A stretch of DNA of 64,000 nt from Veillonella criceti (GCF_900460315.1 NZ_UHIO01000001.1:141001-205000), one strand, 5' to 3'. Shown: positions 1 through 9,275, numbered from the stretch's first letter. Notes: generated by a model not told the origin, from the sequence alone. Numbers and translations: made by a program.

Positions 1-399
1 GAAGGTCGTGGTGCTGGTGTACATGTAGCCGAAGAGTTACATTTACCAGAAGCACAAGTGTTTAAGACATTAGTCGGTCGTGGTAATGTTACAGGACCGG
101 TCGTCTTTTGTATTCCTGTAGCAGCTGAATTAGATTTAAAACAGGCCGCTCGTGTGAGTGGCAATAAGTCAGTAGAACTTATTGCAGTCAAAGATTTATT
201 AGGACTCACTGGCTATTTACGAGGTGGTTGTTCACCAGTGGGAATGAAGAAATTATTTCCCACTTATTTTGATGCTACAATGGCTAATTTTAATGAAATC
301 TATGTAAGTGCTGGTTTACGAGGGATGCAAATTAAAGTAAATCCTCAGGATTTACAAGCGGTGGTAGCCGCACATTTTGAACCATTAACTATGAAATAA
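1..399 (+). CDS. ybaK: YbaK/EbsC-type Cys-tRNA(Pro) deacylase, 5' end outside the window
   Basis: The frame is open from base 1, so the start codon lies upstream of the window; 132 C-terminal codons are visible. The segment VFKTLVGRG, then the region ending RGGCSPVGMKK, is typical of the YbaK/EbsC branch of the aminoacyl-tRNA editing family. These free-standing enzymes hydrolyse Cys-tRNA(Pro) formed when prolyl-tRNA synthetase mischarges; the conserved Lys of the VFKTL segment is the key active-site residue in the family. The stop is followed by about 130 bp without a gene before rnhA. The family call is firm; substrate specificity is inferred from family membership. Confidence 0.88.
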   Translation, partial: EGRGAGVHVAEELHLPEAQVFKTLVGRGNVTGPVVFCIPVAAELDLKQAARVSGNKSVELIAVKDLLGLTGYLRGGCSPVGMKKLFPTYFDATMANFNEIYVSAGLRGMQIKVNPQDLQAVVAAHFEPLTMK

Positions 400-532
400 T
401 TTAAACATGAAGCGCGTAGAGGGCGTTTTAATTTTTATTTTATAGTAAGGTGGTAAGGTATAGGGATAGATTATAACAGAAGTATTATACGATTATACAG
501 GGATGTATTAAGTCGTATTATAAGGAGTTTAT

Positions 533-1258
533 ATGGGTAAAAAATATTATGCCGTAAAAGAGGGGAGAGTACGGGGGATCTTTGATTCATGGGCTGCTTG
601 TGAGAGACAAGTTAAAGGATATGGTGGTGCTATTTATAAATCGTTTACTTCACGTCAAGAGGCTGAGGAGTTTATAGCTGATGAAGTAGCTCCGATTAAA
701 GGTATGTCTATGGCTGAATATTTGGAAACGGCTAAGGCTTCACAGCGTCGCTCGACACGTCGCAAAAAGGTTGTTCCCACAACACCGGCACCAGTAGTAA
801 CGGCGGAATCAATTTTGGCTAACTTGGGACCGGACTGCATGTTGGCTTATATTGATGGGAGTTACGATAAAGTTCGCAATACTGTAGGCGCTGGTGGTGT
901 TATGTTTTATGAAGGGCAAGAAGAAACGTTTTCTTTTGGCACTGATAAAGAGATGTATACAGCCTATTGGAATGTAGCAGGAGAATTATTAGGGGCGATG
1001 CATGTTATAAAGACTGCCATTGCAAAGCAAATGGAAGAAGTGCATATTTATTATGATTATATGGGCATAGAAATGTGGGCTACGGGCCGCTGGAAAGCAA
1101 ATAATCCCTTAACGAAAGCGTATGCAGAATTTACGTTTAATAGCCGACGTCAAATTAAAACTGTATTCCATAAAGTAGCGGCGCATACAGGTGTTGTATA
1201 TAATGAAAAGGCTGATGAATTAGCTAAGGCAGGAACGACAAAATTGATTGATATATGA
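533..1258 (+). CDS. rnhA: Ribonuclease HI with N-terminal RNA/DNA hybrid-binding domain
   Basis: A 241-aa protein that cleaves the RNA strand of RNA:DNA hybrids. Residues about 3-50 form the small hybrid-binding (viroplasmin-like) domain, with the YYAVKEGRVRGIF and SFTSRQEAEEF segments. A charged linker with the RRSTRRKK run follows, then the RNase H fold from about residue 100. The four acidic catalytic positions are visible: Asp in YIDGSYD, Glu in AGELLGAM, Asp in YYDYMG and Asp in NEKADELA. This eukaryote-like domain order also occurs in Bacillus halodurans RNase HI. The ATG follows AAGGAG by about seven bases. It appears monocistronic, with a separate promoter before the downstream pgi. 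Confidence 0.93.
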   Translation: MGKKYYAVKEGRVRGIFDSWAACERQVKGYGGAIYKSFTSRQEAEEFIADEVAPIKGMSMAEYLETAKASQRRSTRRKKVVPTTPAPVVTAESILANLGPDCMLAYIDGSYDKVRNTVGAGGVMFYEGQEETFSFGTDKEMYTAYWNVAGELLGAMHVIKTAIAKQMEEVHIYYDYMGIEMWATGRWKANNPLTKAYAEFTFNSRRQIKTVFHKVAAHTGVVYNEKADELAKAGTTKLIDI

Positions 1259-1289
1259 AAATAATGTATAATTCATTACTCATTAACTA

Positions 1290-1318
1290 TTGCGTCTCTG
1301 TTGGGAGCACGGTACAAT
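1290..1318 (+). promoter_or_regulatory. Sigma-A type promoter for pgi
   Basis: TTGCGT (1290-1295), a 17-bp spacer, then TACAAT (1313-1318). The start of transcription would be about 1325, some 20 bases before the pgi start codon. Prediction from sequence only. Confidence 0.65.
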
Positions 1319-1347
1319 AAGAGAAGTGAATTAAAGGAGGGGTCAGA

Positions 1348-2784
1348 ATGAAAAAAATCATCCTGCCATCAGGTTTTACATTTGATTATACTAATTTATT
1401 TACTGCTTGGGGTGTCACTGAAGCAGATGTACATACGTATTTTGACTTAATTGCTAATGCTGTAAAAGCAGCTACCCGTGTTCGTTTAACAGGTGTTGTT
1501 GAAGGGCATTTGTCGAAAGATGGAGCACCAGAAGCTGTTTTATTTCCTCAATTACCATATATTGAAGATACTCATTTAAATAATGAAGCCGTATTGCAAC
1601 GGTTAATTAATCTAGGGCAACATGCGAAAGAATCTGTAGATGCTGTAGTTAGCTTTGGCATTGGTGGATCATATTTAGGTGGTAAAGTTTTATTTGATGT
1701 TCATTGCGGTGAATTTTGGAATCAAAAAACGGTAGCAGAACGCGATGGGTATCCGCAGTTGTATTTTAGTGGTAATAATGTGGATCCTTTGCGTACTAAT
1801 GAATTGATTGCTACCTTAAAACGGAGTGCGAGTCAAAAAGGCGCTGATTTTACTGTGATGCTCATTTTGATTTCTAAATCAGGATCAACCATTGAACCAA
1901 TGTCTAATTTTATGGTTGTACAAGAAGCCTTATTGGCGGCAGGTATTAACGTAGAAGTTGTAGCTGTTACAGATCCTAGAGATGATGAAAAAGAAACATT
2001 GCTTCATAAATTAGCAGTGCAACAAGGGTGGCCTATTTTTGCTGTACCTGACGGTGTAGGTGGTCGTTTCTCCGTATTCACCGAAGTAGGGCTTATTATT
2101 GGCGCTGTTATTGGCTTTGATATTCGTGCCTTTTTAGAAGGGGCCCGCGATATGGACAAAGCTTGTCAAAGTGGTGATATGCTGAAAAACCCAGCCTTAT
2201 TAAATGCTATTTTAAAATATATAGGCTCTGAAAAATATGGACGAATTATAGAGATTATGATGCCGTATGGAGATTCTTTGAAATCATTGGCTGAATGGTA
2301 TGTTCAATTACTAGCTGAATCATTAGGGAAAAAACAAAGCAAAGGCAAAGGGCGTTATGGTCGTACACCTGTTGTTGCGGTGGGAACAACTGATATGCAT
2401 GCACAAACGCAAGAGCATCAAGAAGGCCGCCTTAATAAAATTGTAACCTTTGTAAAGGTAAAGGATTGGGAAACGAAAGCTATCGTGCCACATACGTATG
2501 ATGAATATAAAACACTCAAAGCATTTAGTGGTTTGGACTTAGGGGCTATTTTAAATACAGCATTAGAGGCTAATAGTGAAGCGTTAACGGGTGATGAACG
2601 TTTTAATATTACCTTTGAATTGCCAACAGTATCAGCTTACCATCTAGGTGAGTTTATGTTTATGTTGTGTTGGTCTATTTTCTATGAAGGGCAACTAGCT
2701 GGTGTAGATGCCTTTGATCAACCGGGTGTAGAAGTGTATAAAAAGCTATTGGGACCAAAATTGGCAGAACAGCAAGGTGAGTAA
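1348..2784 (+). CDS. pgi: Glucose-6-phosphate isomerase
   Basis: A 478-aa cytosolic enzyme interconverting glucose 6-phosphate and fructose 6-phosphate. Visible family features are the GIGGSYLGG phosphate-site loop (about residues 104-112), the ISKSGSTIEP SIS-domain segment, GVGGRFSVF, and the C-terminal signature GTTDMHAQTQEHQEG. Length fits the short Firmicute GPI class. The ATG follows AAAGGAGGGG. It lies 69 bp upstream of galE and probably shares its transcript. With the cggR-gap cluster at 40-47 kb it would supply hexose phosphates for envelope sugars. Confidence 0.97.
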   Translation: MKKIILPSGFTFDYTNLFTAWGVTEADVHTYFDLIANAVKAATRVRLTGVVEGHLSKDGAPEAVLFPQLPYIEDTHLNNEAVLQRLINLGQHAKESVDAVVSFGIGGSYLGGKVLFDVHCGEFWNQKTVAERDGYPQLYFSGNNVDPLRTNELIATLKRSASQKGADFTVMLILISKSGSTIEPMSNFMVVQEALLAAGINVEVVAVTDPRDDEKETLLHKLAVQQGWPIFAVPDGVGGRFSVFTEVGLIIGAVIGFDIRAFLEGARDMDKACQSGDMLKNPALLNAILKYIGSEKYGRIIEIMMPYGDSLKSLAEWYVQLLAESLGKKQSKGKGRYGRTPVVAVGTTDMHAQTQEHQEGRLNKIVTFVKVKDWETKAIVPHTYDEYKTLKAFSGLDLGAILNTALEANSEALTGDERFNITFELPTVSAYHLGEFMFMLCWSIFYEGQLAGVDAFDQPGVEVYKKLLGPKLAEQQGE

Positions 2785-2853
2785 TCGAGTTTCACTAATT
2801 TATGCAGTGGGCGTAATCAAGAACTCATCGATATTGTTGTAGGAGGCGTTGTT

Positions 2854-3840
2854 ATGAATATTTTAGTCACTGGCGGAGCCGGCTATATTGGTAGTCATAC
2901 AGTGAGAGCGTTACAAAAAGCGGGGCATACGCCTGTGGTATTAGATAATTTGTCGCGAGGACATGTAGAATCTTTACCAGCTGGCGTCGAATTTATTAAT
3001 ATGGATATTGCAGATCCTGCATTGGTTAATTTGTTAAAAGAAAAACAAATTGATGGAGTTATGCACTTTGCAGCTCATTCTCAAGTCGGGGAATCTATGG
3101 TTAATCCTATGATTTATTATGAGAATAATGTGGTAGGCTCTTTCCGTCTTATTGAATCGGTTCGGCAAGCGGGTGTTAAATATTTTGTATTTTCTTCTAC
3201 CGCTGCTGTCTATGGTGAACCTGAAGAGGTACCGATTAAAGAAGATGCTCGATTAGCACCTACTAATGTATATGGTCGTACGAAATTAATGATAGAACAA
3301 ATGCTTCAAGATTACAGTAATATTTATGGTTTACGTTATGTTGCCTTACGTTACTTTAATGCGGCTGGCGCAGATAATAGTGGTGAAATTGGTGAAGATC
3401 ATACACCAGAAACACATTTAATTCCACTGATTTTAGAAGCCGCTTTAGGCAAACGACCTAATATTACTATTTTTGGTACCGATTATGACACGGCTGATGG
3501 CACTTGTGTTCGTGACTATATTCATGTCAATGATTTAGCTTCCGCTCATATATTGAGTATGGAATATTTGCGTGATGGTGGTGAGTCCAATTACTTTAAT
3601 CTAGGCTCAGGTAATGGCTTTAGTGTTAAGGAAATCGTAGATACGACTAAGGCTGTAACTGGGATTGATTTTTCTGTTGCTATTGGGGAACGGCGCGCTG
3701 GCGACCCTGGAACTTTGATTGCTTCTTCTGAAAAGGCGCAAACAATACTCGGTTGGAAACCGGTGCATAGTGATGTAATGCAAGTAATTAAAGATGCTTG
3801 GCAATGGCATCAAGGTCATCCCAATGGTTATAAAGCATAA
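2854..3840 (+). CDS. galE: UDP-glucose 4-epimerase
   Basis: A 328-aa extended short-chain dehydrogenase interconverting UDP-glucose and UDP-galactose with bound NAD. The N-terminal VTGGAGYIGSH gives the Rossmann motif, SSTAAVYG carries the catalytic Ser/Thr, and YGRTK is the YxxxK motif. LRYFNAAGAD and VRDYIHVNDLA are family hallmarks. The RBS AGGAGG precedes the ATG. No other gal operon gene is nearby; placement after pgi suggests a role in nucleotide sugars for surface polysaccharide rather than galactose catabolism (inference). Confidence 0.96.
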   Translation: MNILVTGGAGYIGSHTVRALQKAGHTPVVLDNLSRGHVESLPAGVEFINMDIADPALVNLLKEKQIDGVMHFAAHSQVGESMVNPMIYYENNVVGSFRLIESVRQAGVKYFVFSSTAAVYGEPEEVPIKEDARLAPTNVYGRTKLMIEQMLQDYSNIYGLRYVALRYFNAAGADNSGEIGEDHTPETHLIPLILEAALGKRPNITIFGTDYDTADGTCVRDYIHVNDLASAHILSMEYLRDGGESNYFNLGSGNGFSVKEIVDTTKAVTGIDFSVAIGERRAGDPGTLIASSEKAQTILGWKPVHSDVMQVIKDAWQWHQGHPNGYKA

Positions 3841-3857
3841 AAAGGATAGTGAATAGT

Positions 3858-4643
3858 ATGAATAGACTGTCTCTACAAGATTTGCGAAATTTATTGATTA
3901 AGAAAGGTCGCCTCTTGTATGGGGCGGTCTTTTTATTTTGCCTCGTTTGTTTTTATGGGATTATGACATCCCAATGGCAACGGGTGTCAGAACTTAGTGA
4001 GGATACAGAAGAACCTCAGGTGGGAAATACGGCTGACATACGCACTTATGCCTATGGTGCTAATAAAGGAACTCGTGGTGGAGCTGTTACGGCCAAAGGC
4101 AATCAGGTATCAAAATCTAGCGATGTTAGTAAAGCTAAAAGCAGTAAAACTAAAGGCACTGAAGTGGCAGAGTATGTTACACCTATTGTAGGATTAACAC
4201 AAGCTTTACGAGGCTATCCTTTTGATGATCCTTTTTTACATGCTTTACGCAGTGAAGATATGGCTGTTATTTCTTTAGACGAGAAGGGGGATAATACCTT
4301 GGACCGTAAGGCCTCAAGCAATGCTCTTGGTCAAGGGCGTAGGCCAACAAATGGAGTAAATTTTAATGTTAATCGCCGTAGTAGCTCGTATAATTTAACG
4401 GGTAGTGGAAATAATGGCAATCAGTATGTAAGCGCAAAAGCGACTCCGCCAAATAGGCTACAAGGGTTACATTTAACAGGAATTATAAGCGGGTCAAGTA
4501 ATTTAGCGATGATACAGTCTAGTGAAGGAGAGAGTTGTTATGGTGTAGGCGAAGGGCCACAAGGTATTATTGTGCAAACGATTACAAAGGGGGCTGTGCT
4601 AGTCAATGATGGACAGAATAGTTGTTGGTTATATGTAGAATAA
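3858..4643 (+). CDS. Membrane-anchored PilP/GspC-like protein, partner of the downstream secretin
   Basis: The chosen ATG at 3858 is 11 bases after AAAGGA; an in-frame GTG at 3849 sits too close to that site. The 261-aa product has a short cytoplasmic start, one membrane segment (GAVFLFCLVCFYG) at about residues 20-37, a low-complexity Ser/Lys/Asn-rich periplasmic stretch, and a C-terminal 60 residues (LHLTGIISGSSNLAMI through KGAVLVNDG) resembling the small beta domain of PilP/GspC inner-membrane proteins that contact secretins. It follows galE by 17 bp and precedes a secretin by 23 bp. The family call rests on architecture and context, since sequence similarity is weak. Confidence 0.6.
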   Translation: MNRLSLQDLRNLLIKKGRLLYGAVFLFCLVCFYGIMTSQWQRVSELSEDTEEPQVGNTADIRTYAYGANKGTRGGAVTAKGNQVSKSSDVSKAKSSKTKGTEVAEYVTPIVGLTQALRGYPFDDPFLHALRSEDMAVISLDEKGDNTLDRKASSNALGQGRRPTNGVNFNVNRRSSSYNLTGSGNNGNQYVSAKATPPNRLQGLHLTGIISGSSNLAMIQSSEGESCYGVGEGPQGIIVQTITKGAVLVNDGQNSCWLYVE

Positions 4644-4666
4644 TTTGGAAAGGGTATGGGGTGTAA

Positions 4667-5938
4667 ATGAAACAGGGTTGTAGGGTAGTTAATAGATCGA
4701 GTCAGTATGTAACGTCAATAGTAATGAAAAAAACAAAGCTGGGATGGAGCTTTTATAAGTTAGTAAAAGCGTGCTTATTAGGCCTATGCTTTTTGCAGTT
4801 TTATCTATGCGGTGAATCAGTGTCAGCCCTATCTATGACAGTTAATAATGGAAACTTAGCTAGTCTAGTACAATCCATTGCACGTAGTGAAGGTTTGGCA
4901 ATTACTGGCACTGAGACTCTCACTGGCAATGTGTCTATTCGTCTTAATGAACCTAATGGCGTAGCGGCTTTACAACGGTTAGCACGGCTGAAACATTTTA
5001 CTTTATATGAAGAAGAGGGACTATGGATTGTAGATGGTCAGGGAATGGGCGATAAAGAATCTAGGGTAGCTACCGTCATTTCACCAAAACATGTATCAGC
5101 GCTTACATTGAGTGATGCCTTGAAAGCTATTGTACCGGAGAAAAATATACGAGTTGTAAAAGGTGCAAATCAAGTTATGCTATATAGTACGCCTGCGGAG
5201 CTTAGACAAGTACATGATGTATTACCTACCTTAGACGTACAGCCAAAACAAATACGATTAGAAGTAGCGGTTGTAGCTTTTGAACGTTCGTATTTAAAAG
5301 AAACAGGCATTCAATGGTCTTGGCAAAGTATAACTGGCCATGGTGAGGATACGACAAATTCTTATGGTGCCATTCGTTTTGGTAGAGCACCATCAGGGAC
5401 CCCTTATACATTTTGGTTTAAACCAGAATTAAGTGCTCAGGAAACGACGGATAAAACTGTGTTGATCGCGCGACCTTCGATTATGGCCTTGAATGGTGAA
5501 GAAGCTAAAATTTTAATTGGTGATCGTATTCCCGTTTTAGAAGAAGTGAAAGATGGCACTGAAAGTAGAACGACAACTCGTTATGAAGAAGCGGGGATTC
5601 GATTAACGTGTACACCGTATGTAACAGAAGATAAAGGAATTGAAGCAACGATTCATGCGGAAGTGAGTAGCCCTGCTTTAGTGTCTGAAATGAAAGCCTA
5701 CCGCATTACAACGCGTGAGGCTCATACAAAAGTGCATTTACAATCTGGGGATGTCTTGGTAATTGGTGGCTTAATGGATAATCGGGAGGGCAAGCAATTT
5801 TCTAAAATTCCAATTTTAGGTGATATTCCTTTATTAGGAAAATTATTTCAACATGCTCGACGTACTAAAGATAGTGTAGAACTATGTATTTTTGTAAAAG
5901 CGGAAGCAATAGAGGACCCAATCACGTCGTCTCTGTGA
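4667..5938 (+). CDS. Secretin-family outer-membrane channel protein (PilQ/GspD type)
   Basis: A 423-aa exported protein. The N terminus has a long basic region then a hydrophobic stretch (LVKACLLGLCFLQFYLCG), giving a predicted signal peptide cleaved near SVSA. Next come short N-domains including a VSALTLSDALKAIVPEKN segment, then a secretin core: RPSIMALNGEEAKILIGDR, YEEAGIRLTCTPYV, SGDVLVIGGLMDNREG and KIPILGDIPLLGKLF are hallmark secretin motifs. Secretins assemble as outer-membrane gates for type II secretion or type IV pili, so this implies a diderm cell. It is shorter than most PilQ/GspD proteins. No ATPase, platform or pseudopilin gene adjoins it here. An alternative start is the Met 20 codons in, which lacks a ribosome site. 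Confidence 0.85.
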   Translation: MKQGCRVVNRSSQYVTSIVMKKTKLGWSFYKLVKACLLGLCFLQFYLCGESVSALSMTVNNGNLASLVQSIARSEGLAITGTETLTGNVSIRLNEPNGVAALQRLARLKHFTLYEEEGLWIVDGQGMGDKESRVATVISPKHVSALTLSDALKAIVPEKNIRVVKGANQVMLYSTPAELRQVHDVLPTLDVQPKQIRLEVAVVAFERSYLKETGIQWSWQSITGHGEDTTNSYGAIRFGRAPSGTPYTFWFKPELSAQETTDKTVLIARPSIMALNGEEAKILIGDRIPVLEEVKDGTESRTTTRYEEAGIRLTCTPYVTEDKGIEATIHAEVSSPALVSEMKAYRITTREAHTKVHLQSGDVLVIGGLMDNREGKQFSKIPILGDIPLLGKLFQHARRTKDSVELCIFVKAEAIEDPITSSL

Positions 5939-5976
5939 TATAATAAAATTATATGTAAATGAACGGAGGCATAAGG

Positions 5977-7899
5977 ATGGAACGAATCCGCGTAATTGGA
6001 TTAGGTAAATCATTTGGTGTTCGCCAAGTTTTTACTAATGTATCCTTTGAAATAAAACATGGGGAACGAGTGGGTTTAGTAGGCCCTAATGGAGCTGGTA
6101 AATCTACGTTGATGAAATGTATGCTAGGCATTGAAGAGGCTGATGAAGGGCAAATTGTAAAAGATAGTGCTACTACGATTGGGTATTTACAACAGGATAT
6201 TAATTTAGGTGACGAGAGCCTAGCTATTGAAATTCAAAAAGCCTTTGCTGATGTACAGCAGTGGGAAGCACAATTATTAGAGGTATCTAAGCAATTAGAA
6301 AATAATCCTCATGATGAAGGCTTGCTTAAACGTTTGGCTCATATTCAAGACCGTTTAGATTGGCTAGGTGGTTATGATTATGAAGCACAAAGTCGACGAA
6401 TTGCTTATGGACTAGGCTTTTCAGACGAAGACTTAACAAAATCAGTGTCAGAATTTTCTGGTGGTCAAAAAACACGTATTAATTTGGCTAAAGCGCTAGT
6501 ACGGCGGCCAGATTTTTTATTTTTAGATGAACCAACGAACCATTTAGACATGGACATGTTAGAATGGTTGGAAAATTATTTAAGCGCCTACGGTGGTGGC
6601 ATTTTAATTATTAGTCATGACCGTTATTTTCTTGATAGGGTAACGACACGAATTGTAGAATTAGAGCATCATAAAGCAACTACGTATCGAGGTAATTATA
6701 GTCGTTATGTAGAGCAGCGGGCCGCTCAGCGTAAGGCTCAACAGTCAGCTTATGAGAAACAACAAGAATATATTCGCAAAACAGAAGAATATATTGATAA
6801 ATATCGAGCTGGTATTAAATCTAAAATGGCGCGTGGCCGTCAATCTCAATTAAATCGATTAGAACGTTTAGAGGCACCAGAAAGTTCAGAACAATTAACG
6901 TTTAAGTTTCCAAAAGCTGAATTTAGTGCTGACAAAGTATTGACGGTAGAGGAATTATTTTTATCGTATGGAACTAAAGATATTGTAGACGATGTATCTT
7001 TTATGATTCGACGTGGCGAAGCGGTGGCTCTTATCGGTCCTAATGGTGCAGGGAAGTCTACTTTATTAAAAGCAATCACTGGTGAATTGACGCCTGAGGC
7101 AGGGTTTATTGATATTGGCAGTCGTGTATCGATAGGTTATTTTTCGCAGGAACATGAAGAATTACATCCGCAGTGGACGGCTGTAGAAGAAGTGATGAGT
7201 CAGTTCAATTATAGTGAAGAAAAGGCTCGTAATGTGTTAGGCATGTTTTTGTTTCGTGGTGATGATGTATTTAAACAAGTACGTGATTTATCAGGAGGTG
7301 AAAGGGCCCGCTTGAGTTTGCTTAAATTATTCTTGCAAGGTGATAATTTTTTAATTCTTGACGAACCAACAAACCATTTAGATATCCCAACTCGTGAGGT
7401 AGTAGAAGAAGCCCTTATGGGATTTACTGGCACTTTATTAGTCGTATCCCATGATCGATATTTCTTAGATAAAGTGGCTAAACGTACTCTTGTATTGCAA
7501 CCAGAGGGTATTGAGGAGTTCCAAGGAAATTATACTTATTATAAAGAAAAGTTAGAAGAACAAGCACAATTAGCTGAGCAAGAAGCATTAAATAATATTC
7601 ATTTGCGTGAAACTACGCAAGATGCTATGGAGTTTGCGGCGTCTAAGGCATCAAAAGAAAACAATTCTGACAATGGTGAACCTAAGAAGTTAAATGCATA
7701 TATGCAAGCTAAGCAATTAGAAGAAACGGAAACGGAAATTGCCCGTTTAGAGGCTACCTTGAAGATGTATGAAGTACAACTGCAAAATCCAGTTCTTCAA
7801 GCAGATAGTGAAGCCTTGGCGGATACAGCCGCTCATATGGAAGAGGTAAATACGAAATTAGCTGTCTTATATGAAAAATGGGAGCAATTGGCACAATGA
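5977..7899 (+). CDS. ABC-F family ATPase (Uup/YdiF-like), ribosome-associated type
   Basis: A 640-aa protein with two fused ABC ATPase domains and no membrane segments. Both P-loops read GPNGAGKST; the signatures are SGGQKTRINLAKAL and LSGGERARLSLLKLF; both Walker B/D-loop regions read LDEPTNHLD. The charged linker between the domains (about residues 240-310) and a C-terminal coiled coil (about 565-640) are characteristic of ABC-F proteins, which act on ribosomes rather than in transport. ATG at 5977 is seven bases after GGAGG, whereas the in-frame ATG at 5959 precedes that site. Its stop overlaps the gluQ start in ATGA, so the two are translationally coupled. The exact subfamily is not assigned. 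Confidence 0.93.
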   Translation: MERIRVIGLGKSFGVRQVFTNVSFEIKHGERVGLVGPNGAGKSTLMKCMLGIEEADEGQIVKDSATTIGYLQQDINLGDESLAIEIQKAFADVQQWEAQLLEVSKQLENNPHDEGLLKRLAHIQDRLDWLGGYDYEAQSRRIAYGLGFSDEDLTKSVSEFSGGQKTRINLAKALVRRPDFLFLDEPTNHLDMDMLEWLENYLSAYGGGILIISHDRYFLDRVTTRIVELEHHKATTYRGNYSRYVEQRAAQRKAQQSAYEKQQEYIRKTEEYIDKYRAGIKSKMARGRQSQLNRLERLEAPESSEQLTFKFPKAEFSADKVLTVEELFLSYGTKDIVDDVSFMIRRGEAVALIGPNGAGKSTLLKAITGELTPEAGFIDIGSRVSIGYFSQEHEELHPQWTAVEEVMSQFNYSEEKARNVLGMFLFRGDDVFKQVRDLSGGERARLSLLKLFLQGDNFLILDEPTNHLDIPTREVVEEALMGFTGTLLVVSHDRYFLDKVAKRTLVLQPEGIEEFQGNYTYYKEKLEEQAQLAEQEALNNIHLRETTQDAMEFAASKASKENNSDNGEPKKLNAYMQAKQLEETETEIARLEATLKMYEVQLQNPVLQADSEALADTAAHMEEVNTKLAVLYEKWEQLAQ

Positions 7900-8861
7900 A
7901 AGGACGATTTGCACCCAGTCCAACAGGATATATTCATTTAGGCAATGTGTGGATTGCCATGCTAGCTTGGCTTGTTGTAAAGCAACAAGGTGGTACTTTT
8001 GTATTGCGCATGGAAGATATTGATACCCAGCGAGCTAAACGATCTTTAGGTGAAGCTTTGTTAGATGATTTAGAGTGGCTAGGTCTTACTTGGGATGAAG
8101 GGCCTCGTATGGGAGGACCTGCTGGTACCTACTGGCAAAGTGAGCGCTATGATAGTTATGAAAAGCAATTAAATAAATGGCAAGCGAATGGATTGATTTA
8201 TCCTTGTTATTGTAATCGTGCTCGTTTACAAAGTATTGCTTCGGCTCCTCATGGGCATGAAGGAATTGCTCACTATGATGGACATTGTCGAAATTTAAGT
8301 CCTCTTATGAGGGCTGAATTAAGTCAATATAAAGAGCCTTCTTGGCGTATGAAAGTCTCAAAACGTAGTTATGAATTCATGGATCGTTGGCAAGGCGTAC
8401 AGCATGAAGAATTATGGCCTGCGGAAGATGATTTTATTGTAAAACGTGCTGATGGTATGTTTGCTTATAATTTAGCTGTTGTCATGGATGATATAGCGAT
8501 GGGAATAACGGATGTAGTTCGGGGCTATGATTTGTTACCAGCTGTGGCCTCTCAGTTGTGGTTATATGAATGTTTAGGTGAGTCCGCTCCTAATTATGGC
8601 CATGCCCCCTTGGTCGTGGATCAAGAAGGTCATCGTTTATCAAAAAGGCAACAAAGTATTACTTTGCGAGACCTACGAGCCATTGGCTATAGTGCCTCCA
8701 TGATATTAGGTCGTTTAGCCCTAGCGGCTGGGCTTGTTTCAAGAAAACAAACGGGGCGTTTTGAAAGCCTTACTTGGTCTGATTTACTAGTTGGAAATAT
8801 TGAGAATATATCTCTAAAACAGAAAGAAATCAAATTGACAAATTTCGATATTGTGATATAA
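7896..8861 (+). CDS. gluQ: Glutamyl-Q tRNA(Asp) synthetase
   Basis: A 321-aa truncated paralogue of glutamyl-tRNA synthetase lacking the anticodon-binding domain. It activates glutamate and attaches it to queuosine in the tRNA(Asp) anticodon. It has the class I HIGH-type motif (FAPSPTGYIHLGN) and the KMSKS-type motif (HRLSKRQQS). A Cys/His cluster (CYCN through GHCRN) fits the zinc site of GluQ-RS. ATG at 7896 overlaps the preceding stop by four bases; an upstream in-frame ATG at 7878 would add six codons. The promoter for the next gene overlaps its last codons. Confidence 0.92.
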   Translation: MKGRFAPSPTGYIHLGNVWIAMLAWLVVKQQGGTFVLRMEDIDTQRAKRSLGEALLDDLEWLGLTWDEGPRMGGPAGTYWQSERYDSYEKQLNKWQANGLIYPCYCNRARLQSIASAPHGHEGIAHYDGHCRNLSPLMRAELSQYKEPSWRMKVSKRSYEFMDRWQGVQHEELWPAEDDFIVKRADGMFAYNLAVVMDDIAMGITDVVRGYDLLPAVASQLWLYECLGESAPNYGHAPLVVDQEGHRLSKRQQSITLRDLRAIGYSASMILGRLALAAGLVSRKQTGRFESLTWSDLLVGNIENISLKQKEIKLTNFDIVI

Positions 8862-8862
8862 T
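8835..8862 (+). promoter_or_regulatory. Consensus sigma-A promoter inside the 3' end of gluQ
   Basis: Perfect TTGACA (8835-8840), a 16-bp spacer, and perfect TATAAT (8857-8862), the latter overlapping the gluQ stop codon. It would start transcription near 8869, 20 bases before the CoA-binding protein gene. Prediction from sequence. Confidence 0.72.
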
Positions 8863-8888
8863 ATATTTCAGAGAGTTGAGGTGATGTT

Positions 8889-9275
8889 ATGACACCTAAG
8901 GACGCACTTACTAAGAAAGTATGGGCTGTGCTGGGCGCAACAAGTCGTAAAGAAAAGTTTGGCTATAAAATTTATGCTTGTCTACGTGATCATGGTTATA
9001 CCGTGTATCCAGTCAATCCGAATGTAGCTGAAATTGATGGCGCTACGTGTTATCCTTCGTTAAGTGACTTACCAGAAGTGCCAGAAGTGGTAGATTTTGT
9101 AGTACCTGAGAAAATAGGTTTAGAGGCCTTAGATGAATGTAAAACATTACACATTCCGACTGTGTGGTTGCAGCCAGGGGCTGATAAACCCACCGTGGTG
9201 GCGAAAGCTAAGGAGCTAGGATTAGATGTTATTGAAGACTGTGTTTTAGTCCAAATACGTCCGGAAAATCATTAA
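8889..9275 (+). CDS. CoA-binding domain protein (YccU family)
   Basis: A 128-aa single-domain protein with the CoA_binding_2 Rossmann-like fold: WAVLGATSRKEKFGYKIY near the start is the nucleotide-binding loop, YPVNPNVAEIDG and YPSLSDLPEVPEVVDFVVP follow, and it ends with the IEDCVLVQ segment. Small members of this family bind CoA or acyl-CoA; their cellular role is not established. It has a strong promoter at 8835-8862 and a GAGGTGATG ribosome site. It is 61 bp upstream of the thioredoxin gene, so the two may be cotranscribed up to the terminator at 9674. Confidence 0.88.
   Translation: MTPKDALTKKVWAVLGATSRKEKFGYKIYACLRDHGYTVYPVNPNVAEIDGATCYPSLSDLPEVPEVVDFVVPEKIGLEALDECKTLHIPTVWLQPGADKPTVVAKAKELGLDVIEDCVLVQIRPENH

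Noticed and set aside
3997..4191. 64-codon frame inside the PilP-like gene
   Set aside because: Same strand, shifted frame, no ribosome site; the surrounding gene has the membrane helix and domain.
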